NCBI RefSeq assembly: GCF_022346925.1 | Contig: NZ_JAKRNJ010000004.1 | Span: 1 to 64,000 of the forward strand | Length of the DNA: 64,000 bases | Direction of reading: 5' to 3' | DNA from: Microvirga sp. ACRRW | GTDB lineage: Bacteria; Pseudomonadota; Alphaproteobacteria; Rhizobiales; Beijerinckiaceae | Shown here: piece after piece, positions 7,686-16,368 of the stretch | How the letters are laid out: each line of letters begins with the position of its first letter | Position numbering within the stretch: the first letter of the stretch is position 1 | Program-made: the position numbers and the translations under genes | The notes under the pieces: generated by a model | Database searches by the model: none | Seen by the model: the letters and a program-made list of their open reading frames with translations, nothing else | Told to the model about the DNA's origin: nothing

Positions 7686-10600
7686 TTATATCAGCAGAAA
7701 ATCGCTCGACATGAGTGAGAGTGGTAGAGTGTCGGTCGTGATTTTTGCGAAAATCGTGGCTCCGAATTCCCTGCCAGAACCGTCCGGATCATAAGCAAGT
7801 TCTCCCGTTGCGCGGTTATAGATCAGCCTGTGATCGGCTGTCACCGACCCAGGGCTATTGCAAATCTGGCTCTCAAGAACATGTCCCGAGCTATCGGCCT
7901 TCAAGAACTTGAAGGCCGAACCGGACAGGTGAAACATGTCTTCGTTCTGGATGAACTCGACCATGTCATAGGATAGCACATTATCGTCGGATGGATCGAT
8001 CTCGAAGACATAGACATCTGCCCCTTCGCCACCGTCGAGGGTATTCATGTACATGCCGCCGCAGAGAGTGTCATTACCCCTGCCGCCCATAAGGATATCG
8101 GATCCTTCGCCGCCGAAGAAGATATTGTCGGAATCGCCTCCAAAAAACCTGTCTCTGCCATCTCCGCCGAAGACCTTGATCCCCGAAGTCATGGCAGTCT
8201 CGGTCTCCCGATAAATATCGTTCCCATCCCCAAGATCCACATCATACTTGATATCGCTTCCCGACGTTCGCGTCGAAATGATCCGACCTTCGTTGGTAAA
8301 TGTCTCGTCGCCGGAGCCGAACTTGATCGCTCCTTTGATCACGCCGCGGTTCGCGACAAACCCTTCAGACGGTAGCCCTTCATCTTCAGGCACTGGCGGC
8401 TTGGCAGTGTTAGGCTGATAGATCGCATACTGGTTATCGCCGGCATCGATCAGCCCGGTGTTCGTGATGAAGATCTCTTTGGCGTGACTCTTGAACAGGA
8501 TGACAGCGAGATCCTTCGTCGAAGACGAGAGACCGAGGTAGCCCTCATTGCTCACGATCACCGCGTTGCCAGCGATCTCAATGGCGCTCTTGGCTCCGAC
8601 CGCAGAAGCTCCCTCCTTGATCGTGATCTCATTATTGTCGCCCCACATATCGATGGCTGTCGATTTTAGGCTTTCGGCACTCCCAAAAAGAGAAATCTCG
8701 TTGAAGATGCCATCCACGGCGATGGCGCTATCGCTCTTCGACGTTACAGATCCGACTTCGACGATATTGTAATTCTTCTCGATGATGAGCGCATCGCCCG
8801 TATCGCTCGAGAGCGTCCCCCGAAGATTGACGCCATTATGGCTTCCGTTGATCCGGACAGCTGTTTCCAAGCCGGAGATGCTTCCTCTTTCTCCATTCGC
8901 CAGGCGGCCTCCATCGCCCTCGAAGTACAAGCCGATTTGGCCGCGGATCTTGCCCGTGTTCTCGAACACTCCCTCATACCCCTTCATCCAGACGCCCGTG
9001 GCTTTGACGGCGATGTTGCCATCGTTGCGCACGCGGTTTCCGAGGCCATCTGCTACGACGCCCCTCCCTGCGGTAGTGATTGGGCCCTCGATAGTGGGAA
9101 CAGGCTCTTCGGGGATCTCGATGGTATCTCCGGACGAGATTTCACCATGCGCGCCGATCACTAGATCGTTCCCGTCGCCGGCAATGACGATGACATCGCT
9201 GTTGGCCGACGAGATCTTGCCGTCGAGGTTCAGAATATTGCGGTGGCCTAGGATGCCGAGCGCCGTCTTGTCACCATGAAGGGACGATCCCTCCGCGCTC
9301 GTCACGACGGCATCGCTGCCTTCCAGAAGAAGGCCGACATGGCCTTTGATCGATCCCAGGTTCTCGACCCGCGCCTCGTCGCCCTTGATCCACACGCCGA
9401 TGCCCGAAGCGGCAATCGCGCCCTCGTTCCGAAGCCTGCTTTCCACGCCTTCCATCACGATGGCCGAGACCGGGCCGGCAGCTTCGTCATCGAAGCCCGG
9501 TTCTTCGTCCGAGGTGCCATCCGCAACCCCGGCCGAGACGGTTCCGAGCGAGCCGATCACGACTTCATTGATATTGCCCGTGACGACGATGGCGTCGCCT
9601 GCCTCGCTGAAGATACCGCCTTTGAGATTGAGCTTGTTCTGATGACCCGTGGCCTGGATCGCGGTTTCGTCCGCGCGAATGTACGAGTTGGTCACGCTGC
9701 CGATCACGGCAGCGCTGCCTTCAAGCGCGATGCCGATCCTGCTGTCGATCAGACCGGCATGCTCCAATTCAGCAAACGTGCCCTTCAGCAGAATGGCCGT
9801 GCCGTCGGATGTGATATGGGTGCTCCGCAAGAAGTTGTCGTCACCCTCCATCACGATGGCAGGCGCGTCGGCATTGCCTCCGAAGACCTGGGTGAACGGC
9901 GAGAGCAGCACCTCGTTGCTGTTACCCCTAACGACAATCGCCGAGCCAGCACCGCTCTGGATGTTGCCGTACATCGACGTGAAGGAATTGTCGTAGCCGA
10001 CAATGCGGACGGCATTGCTCGCGCCCGACATGTCGCCGATATTCGAAAGGGTCGCGTTACTGCCGATGACCTCGAGCGCCACATCGGAACCGATGATCTT
10101 GCCGGTGCCGAAGAAATTTGCCTGGTCGCCATGGATCCTGACGGCTCCGCGAGTAACATCGGCGCCGTTCTGGATGTTGGCCCTGTTGCCAGCGACCAAG
10201 ATTGCATCGGACGAGGCTGTGATCCGAGAACTACCGATGCTTTTGAATACGACATCGTCGCCCATGAAGCGCACGCCCGTATGGCCGGTGATCGATCCGT
10301 AATTCTCGATCAGCGTCCCATCGCCATCGGCCAGAATGCCGGTATTGCCTTCGATCGTTCCGTTGTTCTTGATGACGGCCAGATCGCCCTCGGCCAGAAT
10401 GCCGGTATTGCCTTCGATACCCCAGTTGTTGATGACACGGTTTGACTGCCCCTTCATCCAGACAGCCTTGTCAACCGCCGAGATCGTTCCGCTGTTCGCC
10501 ACGGAGTTCGAATCGCCCGTGACGTTCAAAGCGATCCCACTCGAGACATTGCTGGATGTGCCAACCGTAATCCTGTTGGAGCTGCCCACAATAAAAGCCG

Positions 10601-11753
10601 CTTCGGTGGCGGCATTGATCTCGCCCAGGAACTCGAGATGATTGCCCACGCCCGCCATGGAGACGGCGCGATCGGCCGCATCGATCTTCCACAGGGACAG
10701 ATAGTTGTTGAGCCCATCGACAATGAAAGCCGTGCCGCCGGTCGATTCCGACTCATGCGAGTGGACCCGGTTGTTGCTGCCGTTAAGGCTCACAAGCGTC
10801 CTTGTGCCGCTGATCTTGCCGAGGAATTGCTCGAAATGACCGTAATCGCCTACAATATCGACAGCAATTCCCCTGCTGACGATGTCGCCGGTGTTGTGAA
10901 CATTGAACTCGTTGCCGTGGATCAGGATCGCCGTGTCGCGAGACTCGATGTTGCCGGTGGAAATGAACGAATTCTGATTGCCCTTGAGCTCGATGCCACG
11001 CTTGGCGATGATCGCGCCGTTCAGCGACAGATAGTTGCCGTCGCCAGAGACCGACACGCCCTTGTTGCCGGCGATCACCTTGTGGAGATGCACCTCGTTG
11101 TTGCTGCCGTTGAGCAGAAGGCCGTCGCCGACGCCATCCGTGTCGGCCGATCCGTCGCGGCTGTCCCAATCCGTGATCAGGCGGCCTCTCTCTCCAAAAT
11201 CGGCCTTGTTGTTTGAGCCCGTCAGCTTCATGGCGACCTCGTCGCCGTGAATGAGCCCTCTTAACCCAAGATCGCCCTGGCTGACGACCGAGCCATTGTC
11301 ACCGGATAGGTCCAGCCCGATGCCGTCTATGCCGGAGATCAGGCGCTCGTTGGTGACGGTAAAGCTGTTGCCGTCGATGGACAGGCCGTTGCCGTTCTTG
11401 CCGAGGATGTCGCCCCTGTTGGTGACCGTGTTGCCGGATCCCTTCAGAACGATGCCATTATCGCCTTCCACGCTCGCATTGACGATGATGTGATTGTTTT
11501 TAGTGATCGTGCGCGGGTTTGACATGATGCCGGCATCGACGCCCGCCAGGCCACGCAGGAAGACATTGACGGTCACGACATTGTTGCTGCCGAGGGTCAC
11601 AAAAGGCCCAAAGTAGGAATTGAAAAAATGGATCTCGTCGCCGGCATATTTGTAATTGAAGGTCAGCGTGTCTCCGCTACGCAGCGTGTAAAGCGACGTT
11701 GCATCCTTGTGCGGTTTAAGCGGATCTGCCTCGTAAATGTAGTTCTCTGCCAT
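7686..11753 (-). CDS. large repetitive beta-solenoid protein with C-terminal RTX calcium-binding repeats
   Basis: 1355 residues with no N-terminal signal peptide. Residues ~80-1150 are degenerate ~20-25-residue repeats of the type GxxNxVxNxGxIxGxxGIxxxG, predicted to wind into a right-handed beta-helix. From about residue 1194 come nonapeptide RTX repeats (GGDGRDRFFGGDSDNIFFGG, then GGEGSDILMGGRGNDTLCGG), followed by a C-terminal segment with LIYNRATGELAYDPDGSG, typical of type I secretion substrates. Inference: secretion by a type I ABC exporter, calcium-dependent folding outside, and an adhesin, matrix or enzyme role. No catalytic motif is visible, and no HlyB/HlyD/TolC genes lie nearby. 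The start is supported by GGGAG 7 nt before ATG. Codon use looks less GC-biased than in neighbouring genes. Confidence 0.9.
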   Translation of the reverse strand: MAENYIYEADPLKPHKDATSLYTLRSGDTLTFNYKYAGDEIHFFNSYFGPFVTLGSNNVVTVNVFLRGLAGVDAGIMSNPRTITKNNHIIVNASVEGDNGIVLKGSGNTVTNRGDILGKNGNGLSIDGNSFTVTNERLISGIDGIGLDLSGDNGSVVSQGDLGLRGLIHGDEVAMKLTGSNNKADFGERGRLITDWDSRDGSADTDGVGDGLLLNGSNNEVHLHKVIAGNKGVSVSGDGNYLSLNGAIIAKRGIELKGNQNSFISTGNIESRDTAILIHGNEFNVHNTGDIVSRGIAVDIVGDYGHFEQFLGKISGTRTLVSLNGSNNRVHSHESESTGGTAFIVDGLNNYLSLWKIDAADRAVSMAGVGNHLEFLGEINAATEAAFIVGSSNRITVGTSSNVSSGIALNVTGDSNSVANSGTISAVDKAVWMKGQSNRVINNWGIEGNTGILAEGDLAVIKNNGTIEGNTGILADGDGTLIENYGSITGHTGVRFMGDDVVFKSIGSSRITASSDAILVAGNRANIQNGADVTRGAVRIHGDQANFFGTGKIIGSDVALEVIGSNATLSNIGDMSGASNAVRIVGYDNSFTSMYGNIQSGAGSAIVVRGNSNEVLLSPFTQVFGGNADAPAIVMEGDDNFLRSTHITSDGTAILLKGTFAELEHAGLIDSRIGIALEGSAAVIGSVTNSYIRADETAIQATGHQNKLNLKGGIFSEAGDAIVVTGNINEVVIGSLGTVSAGVADGTSDEEPGFDDEAAGPVSAIVMEGVESRLRNEGAIAASGIGVWIKGDEARVENLGSIKGHVGLLLEGSDAVVTSAEGSSLHGDKTALGILGHRNILNLDGKISSANSDVIVIAGDGNDLVIGAHGEISSGDTIEIPEEPVPTIEGPITTAGRGVVADGLGNRVRNDGNIAVKATGVWMKGYEGVFENTGKIRGQIGLYFEGDGGRLANGERGSISGLETAVRINGSHNGVNLRGTLSSDTGDALIIEKNYNIVEVGSVTSKSDSAIAVDGIFNEISLFGSAESLKSTAIDMWGDNNEITIKEGASAVGAKSAIEIAGNAVIVSNEGYLGLSSSTKDLAVILFKSHAKEIFITNTGLIDAGDNQYAIYQPNTAKPPVPEDEGLPSEGFVANRGVIKGAIKFGSGDETFTNEGRIISTRTSGSDIKYDVDLGDGNDIYRETETAMTSGIKVFGGDGRDRFFGGDSDNIFFGGEGSDILMGGRGNDTLCGGMYMNTLDGGEGADVYVFEIDPSDDNVLSYDMVEFIQNEDMFHLSGSAFKFLKADSSGHVLESQICNSPGSVTADHRLIYNRATGELAYDPDGSGREFGATIFAKITTDTLPLSLMSSDFLLI
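10327..10418 (-). repeat. perfect 29-bp direct repeat inside the RTX solenoid gene
   Basis: The same 29 bases occur at 10327-10355 and 10390-10418, offset by exactly 63 bp, or 21 codons (one solenoid turn). They encode the two copies of IEGNTGILA. This is the clearest trace of recent repeat duplication in the gene. Confidence 0.85.
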
Positions 11754-12132
11754 TTTGATGCTCCCTAGCCAGAAGGTCGCATCGTTAGGAGGTTACAATG
11801 ATATTGGTACTCTCCAGAACGAGAGGAGTGCCTGTCTTGTGCGCGAGCACATTCCACACATCCTTCACCTGAAGAGGCATTGACTGCGTTCTTTCAATCT
11901 CCGGTCGCGCCTTGCCCGTAGGTAAGATACGCTGGCATCCGCAGGCAGCAACTCGCAGATCAAGCTGTCGTATGGCGTTGACGATGCAGCGCGGCACACA
12001 TTCTTGCAGCGCCAGTTTTTGAGCGATGGCGGCTCGTCACCGCATGTCGAGGCAAGCAGCAACAAGTTGGCTGCTTTTCAACAAGTGGATTTTAAGAAGA
12101 CGTTGCAGCGAAGCAGGACCAAACGCTTGCAC
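11754..12132. other. non-coding upstream region of the RTX gene
   Basis: This roughly 380-nt stretch holds the RTX ribosome binding site close to 11760 and short open frames without family resemblance or ribosome binding sites. No convincing -35/-10 pair was identified. It is likely the long promoter and leader region of the RTX gene. Confidence 0.5.
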
Positions 12133-12153
12133 TTGGTCTCTCCGGGAGACCAA
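12133..12153. promoter_or_regulatory. 21-bp palindrome, operator-like
   Basis: TTGGTCTC (12133-12140) and GAGACCAA (12146-12153) are perfect inverted arms around TCCGG. A smaller CTCTC/GAGAG repeat follows at 12161-12175. The location, 380 nt upstream of the RTX gene start, suits a dimeric regulator site or an RNA hairpin; no regulator is identified. Confidence 0.4.
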
Positions 12154-12204
12154 CTGATCACTCTCTGTGTGAGAGCGCGCTGTATCAGGAACCAGGCACG
12201 GGCA

Positions 12205-12236
12205 GTCGAGCGCTGCGGCGAGGCGGAGCGCTCGAC
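12205..12236 (-). terminator. stem-loop after the DUF1150 gene
   Basis: GTCGAGCGCT (12205-12214) and AGCGCTCGAC (12227-12236) form a perfect 10-bp stem with a 12-nt loop, starting 19 nt downstream of the DUF1150 stop. There is no T-run, so it is a terminator-like or mRNA 3'-end structure of the hsp20-DUF1150 transcript. Confidence 0.5.
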
Positions 12237-12254
12237 GAATTGCAAAGAAGAGCC

Positions 12255-12527
12255 TTAATGCAGGCTCACCGTCGTCAGGTCATGCGCCCAGGCATTGGCG
12301 ACAGCCGTTTCATGGCTGTCGGTCAGCATGATGGGCTCGCCGCTGGCGGAAAGAAGGGCGTAGAGGTTCATTCCGGGCTGCAGCTTGGGAGCCTGCGGAA
12401 AGAGCCGCGCGACATCGTCGGAACGCAGCGGTTTCACATAGGCCATCTCGCCGAGGCCGAGGGTCGCCAGCTCGGCTACATCCAGAGGCCCGCCGGCATG
12501 AGTGTTGGTATTATGGTTCATGGCCAT
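12255..12527 (-). CDS. DUF1150 family protein
   Basis: 90 residues with the DUF1150 core (LATLGLGEMAYVKPLRSDDVARLFPQAP, then LYALLSASGEPIMLTDSHETAVANAW). The family is confined largely to alphaproteobacteria, is small and soluble, and has no known activity. As usual it follows an hsp20 gene (22 nt apart, same strand), so it probably belongs to the heat-shock response. The C-terminal half resembles a small beta-rich fold; no catalytic residues stand out. Confidence 0.9.
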   Translation of the reverse strand: MAMNHNTNTHAGGPLDVAELATLGLGEMAYVKPLRSDDVARLFPQAPKLQPGMNLYALLSASGEPIMLTDSHETAVANAWAHDLTTVSLH

Positions 12528-12549
12528 CTCCTTGACGCGAATGCTGCCG

Positions 12550-12984
12550 TCAAACCTTGTCCGTGGCGATGATGTTGATCTTGCGGATGATCCGCTCCGG
12601 CTCGGGCCGGATCAGGTCGATCGACAACAGGCCATTGGACAGGTCGGCGCCCTGAACCTCCATGCCGTCGACGAGGAGGAAAGCGCGCTGGAACTGACGG
12701 GCGGCAATGCCGCGATGAAGGAAGTGCCTGGTCTTGTCGTCGGACTGACGCCCCCGGATGACGAGTTGGTTCTCTTCCAGGGTCACCTCAAGCTGATCCT
12801 GGGTAAATCCAGCGACAGCAAGCGTGATGCGTAGACGCTCGGGAGCGTGCTCGGTACGGGGCAAGCGCTCGATATTGTAGGGCGGATAACCGTCTCCTCC
12901 TGCTTTCGCGACCCGGTCGAGCGCCTGCTCGATCTCGTCGAAGCCTAACAGAAACGGATGCCCAAAGGGCGACTGACGCGACAT
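12550..12984 (-). CDS. Hsp20/alpha-crystallin small heat-shock protein
   Basis: 144 residues. The alpha-crystallin domain spans about residues 35-125 (PPYNIERLPRTEHAPERLRITLAVAGF, LEENQLVIRGRQSDDKTRHFLHRGIAARQFQRAFLL) and is followed by a short tail with INIIA in place of the usual I-x-I. Family role: ATP-independent chaperone that forms oligomers and holds unfolding proteins for DnaK. An RpoH-type promoter lies upstream and the 5' leader is structured. It is co-transcribed with DUF1150. It resembles IbpA/HspA-class proteins of rhizobia, which often occur in several copies. Confidence 0.95.
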   Translation of the reverse strand: MSRQSPFGHPFLLGFDEIEQALDRVAKAGGDGYPPYNIERLPRTEHAPERLRITLAVAGFTQDQLEVTLEENQLVIRGRQSDDKTRHFLHRGIAARQFQRAFLLVDGMEVQGADLSNGLLSIDLIRPEPERIIRKINIIATDKV

Positions 12985-13066
12985 GTTCGAAGCCCAAGGT
13001 TAGAGGCACTTCGGTTGAATGTGGGCCCTCTCATGAGGCACCCACGCAGCCTTGTTACAAAGCCGC
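12985..13066 (-). promoter_or_regulatory. structured 5' leader of hsp20, possible RNA thermometer
   Basis: Between the predicted transcription start and the ATG are two hairpins in the minus-strand RNA. One is GUGGG/CCCAC with an inner CCUC/GAGG (13021-13045). The other is CGAA/UUCG with an inner GCC/GGC, lying directly before the ATG and enclosing the only Shine-Dalgarno-like bases (CUUGGG). Rhizobial hsp20 genes are often controlled by ROSE thermometers. The canonical ROSE motif was not recognised, so this is a structural suggestion. Confidence 0.35.
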
Positions 13067-13073
13067 TTCCCGC

Positions 13074-13103
13074 AATATGGATATGGTTCCTGAGCGGATC
13101 AAG
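13074..13103 (-). promoter_or_regulatory. RpoH-type heat-shock promoter of hsp20
   Basis: Minus strand: CTTGAT (13103-13098), 17 nt, then CCATATT (13080-13074). This fits the alphaproteobacterial sigma-32 consensus (CTTG, 16-17 nt, CCTATNT-like). The predicted transcript starts about 80 nt before the hsp20 ATG. Confidence 0.6.
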
Positions 13104-13105
13104 CC

Positions 13106-13129
13106 CCCTGCCGGGCCGCTCCGGCAGGG
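13106..13129 (-). terminator. stem-loop after argH
   Basis: CCCTGCCGG (13106-13114) and CCGGCAGGG (13121-13129) form a perfect 9-bp GC-rich stem about 30 nt beyond the argH stop. There is no T-run after it. It abuts the hsp20 promoter -35 and probably insulates hsp20 from argH transcription. Confidence 0.45.
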
Positions 13130-13157
13130 ATGCCGATCAGAGTAAACGGGCCGGTTC

Positions 13158-14558
13158 TCAGGCCTGACCGCGCCACCAGGCGACCTGCTCCGCCACACGA
13201 ACCGGCGAGGTGCCGCCGAAGCTCGTGCGGGAACGGACGGAATTCTCAACGCCCAGCACGTCGAAGATACCCTTGTGGATCTTGGGCTCGACGCCCTGCA
13301 TGACCTCCAGCGGCAATTCTTCAAGAGTGCAGCCGCGCTTCTCCGCCTCGGAGACGATGCGGCCCGTCACATGGTGGGCATCGCGGAAGGGAATGCCGAG
13401 GTCGCGCACGAGCCAATCCGCGAGATCGGTGGCTGTCGAGAAGCCGGCTCCGGCCACTGCCGCCATGCGCTCCGGCACGGGCTCCAGATCCTCGATCATG
13501 CCGGTCATGGCGGCGAGCACGATCTCGATGCTGTCGGCGGCGTCGAAGACCTGCTCCTTGTCCTCCTGCATATCCTTGGAATAGGTGAGCGGCAGGCCCT
13601 TCATCATGGCGAGCACGGCCATGAGCGAGCCGAAGATGCGGCCCGACTTGCCACGCACCAGCTCCGCCGCGTCAGGGTTGCGCTTCTGCGGCATCATGCT
13701 GGAGCCGGTGGTCCAACGGTCGGGGAGCTTCACGAAGCCGAAGGGCGCAGACATCCAGATGATGATTTCTTCCGCGAGCCGAGACAGGTGCACGGCGCAG
13801 ATTGAGGCCGCCGACATGAACTCCAGCAGGCTGTCGCGATCCGACACAGAATCGAGCGAGTTGCGCGTTGGGCCGTCGAAGCCCAGGGCCTTCGCGGTCA
13901 TATGCCGGTCGATGGGGAAGGACGTGCCGGCAAGCGCTCCCGCGCCGAGCGGGCATTCGTTGAGGCGCTTGCGGGAATCGCGGATGCGGCTGCGGTCGCG
14001 GCCGAACATTTCCACATACGCCATCAGATGGTGCCCGAAGGTCACCGGCTGCGCGCTCTGAAGATGCGTGAAGCCGGGCATCACGGTCGCCACGTTCTTT
14101 TCCGCCTTCGCGAGCAGCGCCTTGATGAGATTGGTCAGCTGTTCGTCGGTGCGGTCATGGGCATCGCGCATCCAGAGACGGATGTCGACGGCAACCTGAT
14201 CATTGCGGCTTCGGGCTGTGTGGAGGCGCGCCGCGGGATCGCCAACGATCTCACGGAGCCTGCTCTCCACATTCATGTGAATGTCTTCGAGGGCCTTGGA
14301 ATAGGTGAAGTTTCCTGTCTCGATTTCCCCTAGGACACGCTGCAAGCCCTGATGGATCGCATCCCGGTCGCTCTCCGCGATGATGCCCTGCTTGGCGAGC
14401 ATCGCGCTGTGGGCGATGGAGCCCTGGATGTCCTGGGCATAGAGGCGCTTGTCGAAGTCGATGGAGGCATTGATCGCTTCCATGAGCGCGCTCGGCGAGG
14501 ACGAGAACCGCCCGCCCCACATGGTGTTGGCACCGGACTTCTTGGCTTCTTCGGACAC
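13158..14558 (-). CDS. argH: argininosuccinate lyase
   Basis: 466 residues from a GTG start. It splits argininosuccinate into arginine and fumarate, the last step of arginine synthesis, in the cytoplasm as a homotetramer. Seen: N-terminal [19 protein letters not shown] (residues 114-121), GFTHLQ with the catalytic His165, and the fumarase-superfamily signature [12 protein letters not shown] at 285-296 on the mobile serine loop. The length is normal. The gene stands alone; a downstream lipoprotein gene, common next to argH in other genera, is absent. No strong ribosome binding site precedes GTG, but no other start keeps the conserved N-terminus. Confidence 0.97.
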   Translation of the reverse strand: MSEEAKKSGANTMWGGRFSSSPSALMEAINASIDFDKRLYAQDIQGSIAHSAMLAKQGIIAESDRDAIHQGLQRVLGEIETGNFTYSKALEDIHMNVESRLREIVGDPAARLHTARSRNDQVAVDIRLWMRDAHDRTDEQLTNLIKALLAKAEKNVATVMPGFTHLQSAQPVTFGHHLMAYVEMFGRDRSRIRDSRKRLNECPLGAGALAGTSFPIDRHMTAKALGFDGPTRNSLDSVSDRDSLLEFMSAASICAVHLSRLAEEIIIWMSAPFGFVKLPDRWTTGSSMMPQKRNPDAAELVRGKSGRIFGSLMAVLAMMKGLPLTYSKDMQEDKEQVFDAADSIEIVLAAMTGMIEDLEPVPERMAAVAGAGFSTATDLADWLVRDLGIPFRDAHHVTGRIVSEAEKRGCTLEELPLEVMQGVEPKIHKGIFDVLGVENSVRSRTSFGGTSPVRVAEQVAWWRGQA

Positions 14559-14661
14559 TGTGTTTCACCCGGATTGAAAGGTCAGCAAGCCTTTGCCACA
14601 GGTCCATTCCCAAGGCAAAGCGCAGCAGGGTTGCACCTGCATTAATCACATTGTCGAATGT

Positions 14662-14689
14662 TTGCCAGTTTAAAACCAGTTGCTAGACT
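14662..14689 (+). promoter_or_regulatory. candidate sigma-70 promoter of the dipeptide operon
   Basis: TTGCCA (14662-14667), a 16-nt spacer and TAGACT (14684-14689) lie about 75 nt before the substrate-binding protein start, in the gap divergent to argH. The match is partial, so confidence is low. Confidence 0.3.
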
Positions 14690-14765
14690 CGACAGAGCCA
14701 GTGTGATTTGCATTCATACGGTTGGCTTAAACAAGGCGCATCCAGCGCCACAAGGGAACTGGCCT

Positions 14766-16361
14766 ATGAAGACACTACCGAAACTTCTCCTATCGGCAGC
14801 CATGGTTGCCACGATGGCGACCTCTTTTTCCGCCGTTCAGGCCGCAACGCCGCCGGACACGCTCGTCCAGGCCTGGCAGATGGACGACATCATCTCCCTC
14901 GATCCCGCCGAAATTTTCGAGATGAGCGCGTCCGAGATCAACGGCAACACCTATGAGCGCCTGGTAGCCTACGACATCAAGGACGTTTCGAAGATCTACG
15001 GTCAGGCCGCCGAGTCCTGGACGGTTTCGCCGGACGGCAAGACCTATACCTTCAAGCTGAAGCCGAACCGCAAGTTCGCCTCCGGCAACCCGATCACCGC
15101 CGAGGACGTGGTCTACTCGCTGCAGCGCGCCGTCATTCTCGACAAGTCGCCCGCCTTCATCCTGGGCCAGTTCGGCCTCGACAAGAACAACGCCAAGGAC
15201 AAGATCAAGCAGACCGGCCCGCTCGAACTGACGTTCGAAGTCGACAAGGCCTATGCCCCGACGCTCGTTCTCTACGCTCTCGGCAACTCGGTCGCCTCCA
15301 TCGTCGACAAGAAGCTGGTCTCGCAGAACGAGAAGGACGGCGATTACGGTTATAACTGGCTGAAGACCAAGTATGCCGGTTCGGGCCCGTACATCATGCG
15401 CGACTGGAAGGCGAACGAGGTTCTCGTTCTCGAGCGCAACCCGAACTACGAGAAGAAGACCCCTCTCGCCCGCGTGATCTATCGCCACATCAAGGAAACC
15501 GCGAACCAGCGTCTTCTGCTCGAGAAGGGCGATATCGACGTGGCCCGCAACCTGAATCCGGAAGAGATCACCGCCGTCTCGAAGAATGCGGACATCCAGG
15601 TTCAGAGCGCTCCGAAGGGCACGGTCTACTATCTCGGCCTGAACCAGAAGAACCCGAACCTGGGCAAGCCCGAAGTCCGTCAGGCTCTGAAGTACCTCGT
15701 GGATTATCAGGCGATCGCCGACACGATCATGAAGTACAAGGGCGACGTTCACCAGAACTTCCTGCCCAAGGGCTTCCTCGGCGCCGAGACCAACAACCCC
15801 TACAAGCTCGATGTCGCCAAGGCGAAGGAACTGCTTGCCAAGGCCGGCCTGAAGGACGGCTTCTCGGTGACCATGGACACCCGCTCCACGCCTGAAATCA
15901 TGGGCGTCGCACAGGCCATGCAGAGCACCTTCGCGCAGGCCGGCGTGAAGCTCGAAATCCTGCCGATGGACTCCAAGCAGGCCCTGACCAAGTACCGCGC
16001 CCGCCAGCACGATATCTATATCGGCAACTGGGGCTCGGATTATCAGGACCCGAACTCCAACGCGGACACTTTCGCTGCCAACGACGACAACTCGGACGGC
16101 GCTAAGGCAAAGCCGCTCGCATGGCGCAATGCCTGGGATCCGGGCCCGCTGACCGCCAAGACCCGCGCTGCCGTGATGGAGCGTGACGGCGAGAAGCGCG
16201 CGCAGATGTACAAGGAGCTGCAGAAGTCGGTTCTCGACGACGGCCCGTTCGTGATCTTCCTGCAGCAGACGGAAGTCGCGGCCGTGCGCAAGAACGTGGG
16301 CAACTTCGTCCTCGGTCCGTCCTTCAGCGACAACGACATCTCGCAGGCAAAGAAGAACTAA
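14766..16361 (+). CDS. dipeptide/oligopeptide ABC transporter substrate-binding protein (family 5)
   Basis: 531 residues from ATG 14766, preceded by AAGGGA at 8 nt. Residues 1-25 (MKTLPKLLLSAAMVATMATSFSAVQA) are a signal peptide, so the mature protein is periplasmic. The SBP_bac_5 fold is shown by VQAWQMDDIISLDPAEIFEMS, VSPDGKTYTFKLKPNRKFASGNPITAEDVVYSL, RNPNY and a GNWGSDYQDP region in the second lobe. It captures peptides and delivers them to the two permeases encoded just downstream. DppA-like proteins are about this length. Ligand specificity is inferred from the dipeptidase at the operon end. Confidence 0.95.
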   Translation: MKTLPKLLLSAAMVATMATSFSAVQAATPPDTLVQAWQMDDIISLDPAEIFEMSASEINGNTYERLVAYDIKDVSKIYGQAAESWTVSPDGKTYTFKLKPNRKFASGNPITAEDVVYSLQRAVILDKSPAFILGQFGLDKNNAKDKIKQTGPLELTFEVDKAYAPTLVLYALGNSVASIVDKKLVSQNEKDGDYGYNWLKTKYAGSGPYIMRDWKANEVLVLERNPNYEKKTPLARVIYRHIKETANQRLLLEKGDIDVARNLNPEEITAVSKNADIQVQSAPKGTVYYLGLNQKNPNLGKPEVRQALKYLVDYQAIADTIMKYKGDVHQNFLPKGFLGAETNNPYKLDVAKAKELLAKAGLKDGFSVTMDTRSTPEIMGVAQAMQSTFAQAGVKLEILPMDSKQALTKYRARQHDIYIGNWGSDYQDPNSNADTFAANDDNSDGAKAKPLAWRNAWDPGPLTAKTRAAVMERDGEKRAQMYKELQKSVLDDGPFVIFLQQTEVAAVRKNVGNFVLGPSFSDNDISQAKKN

Positions 16362-16368
16362 CCCTGCA

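Noticed and set aside
9276-10445. 389-codon open frame opposite the RTX gene
   Set aside because: Shadow of the repetitive solenoid gene; it copies its periodicity in reverse.
12004-12240. Possible CRISPR-like repeats or att site suggested by clustered inverted repeats
   Set aside because: The repeats are single inverted pairs without regularly spaced copies, no cas genes, no integrase and no direct repeats at a tRNA.
11785-12258. Short open frames (70 and 84 codons) in the RTX upstream region
   Set aside because: No ribosome binding sites, no recognisable family and no conserved pattern; treated as non-coding.
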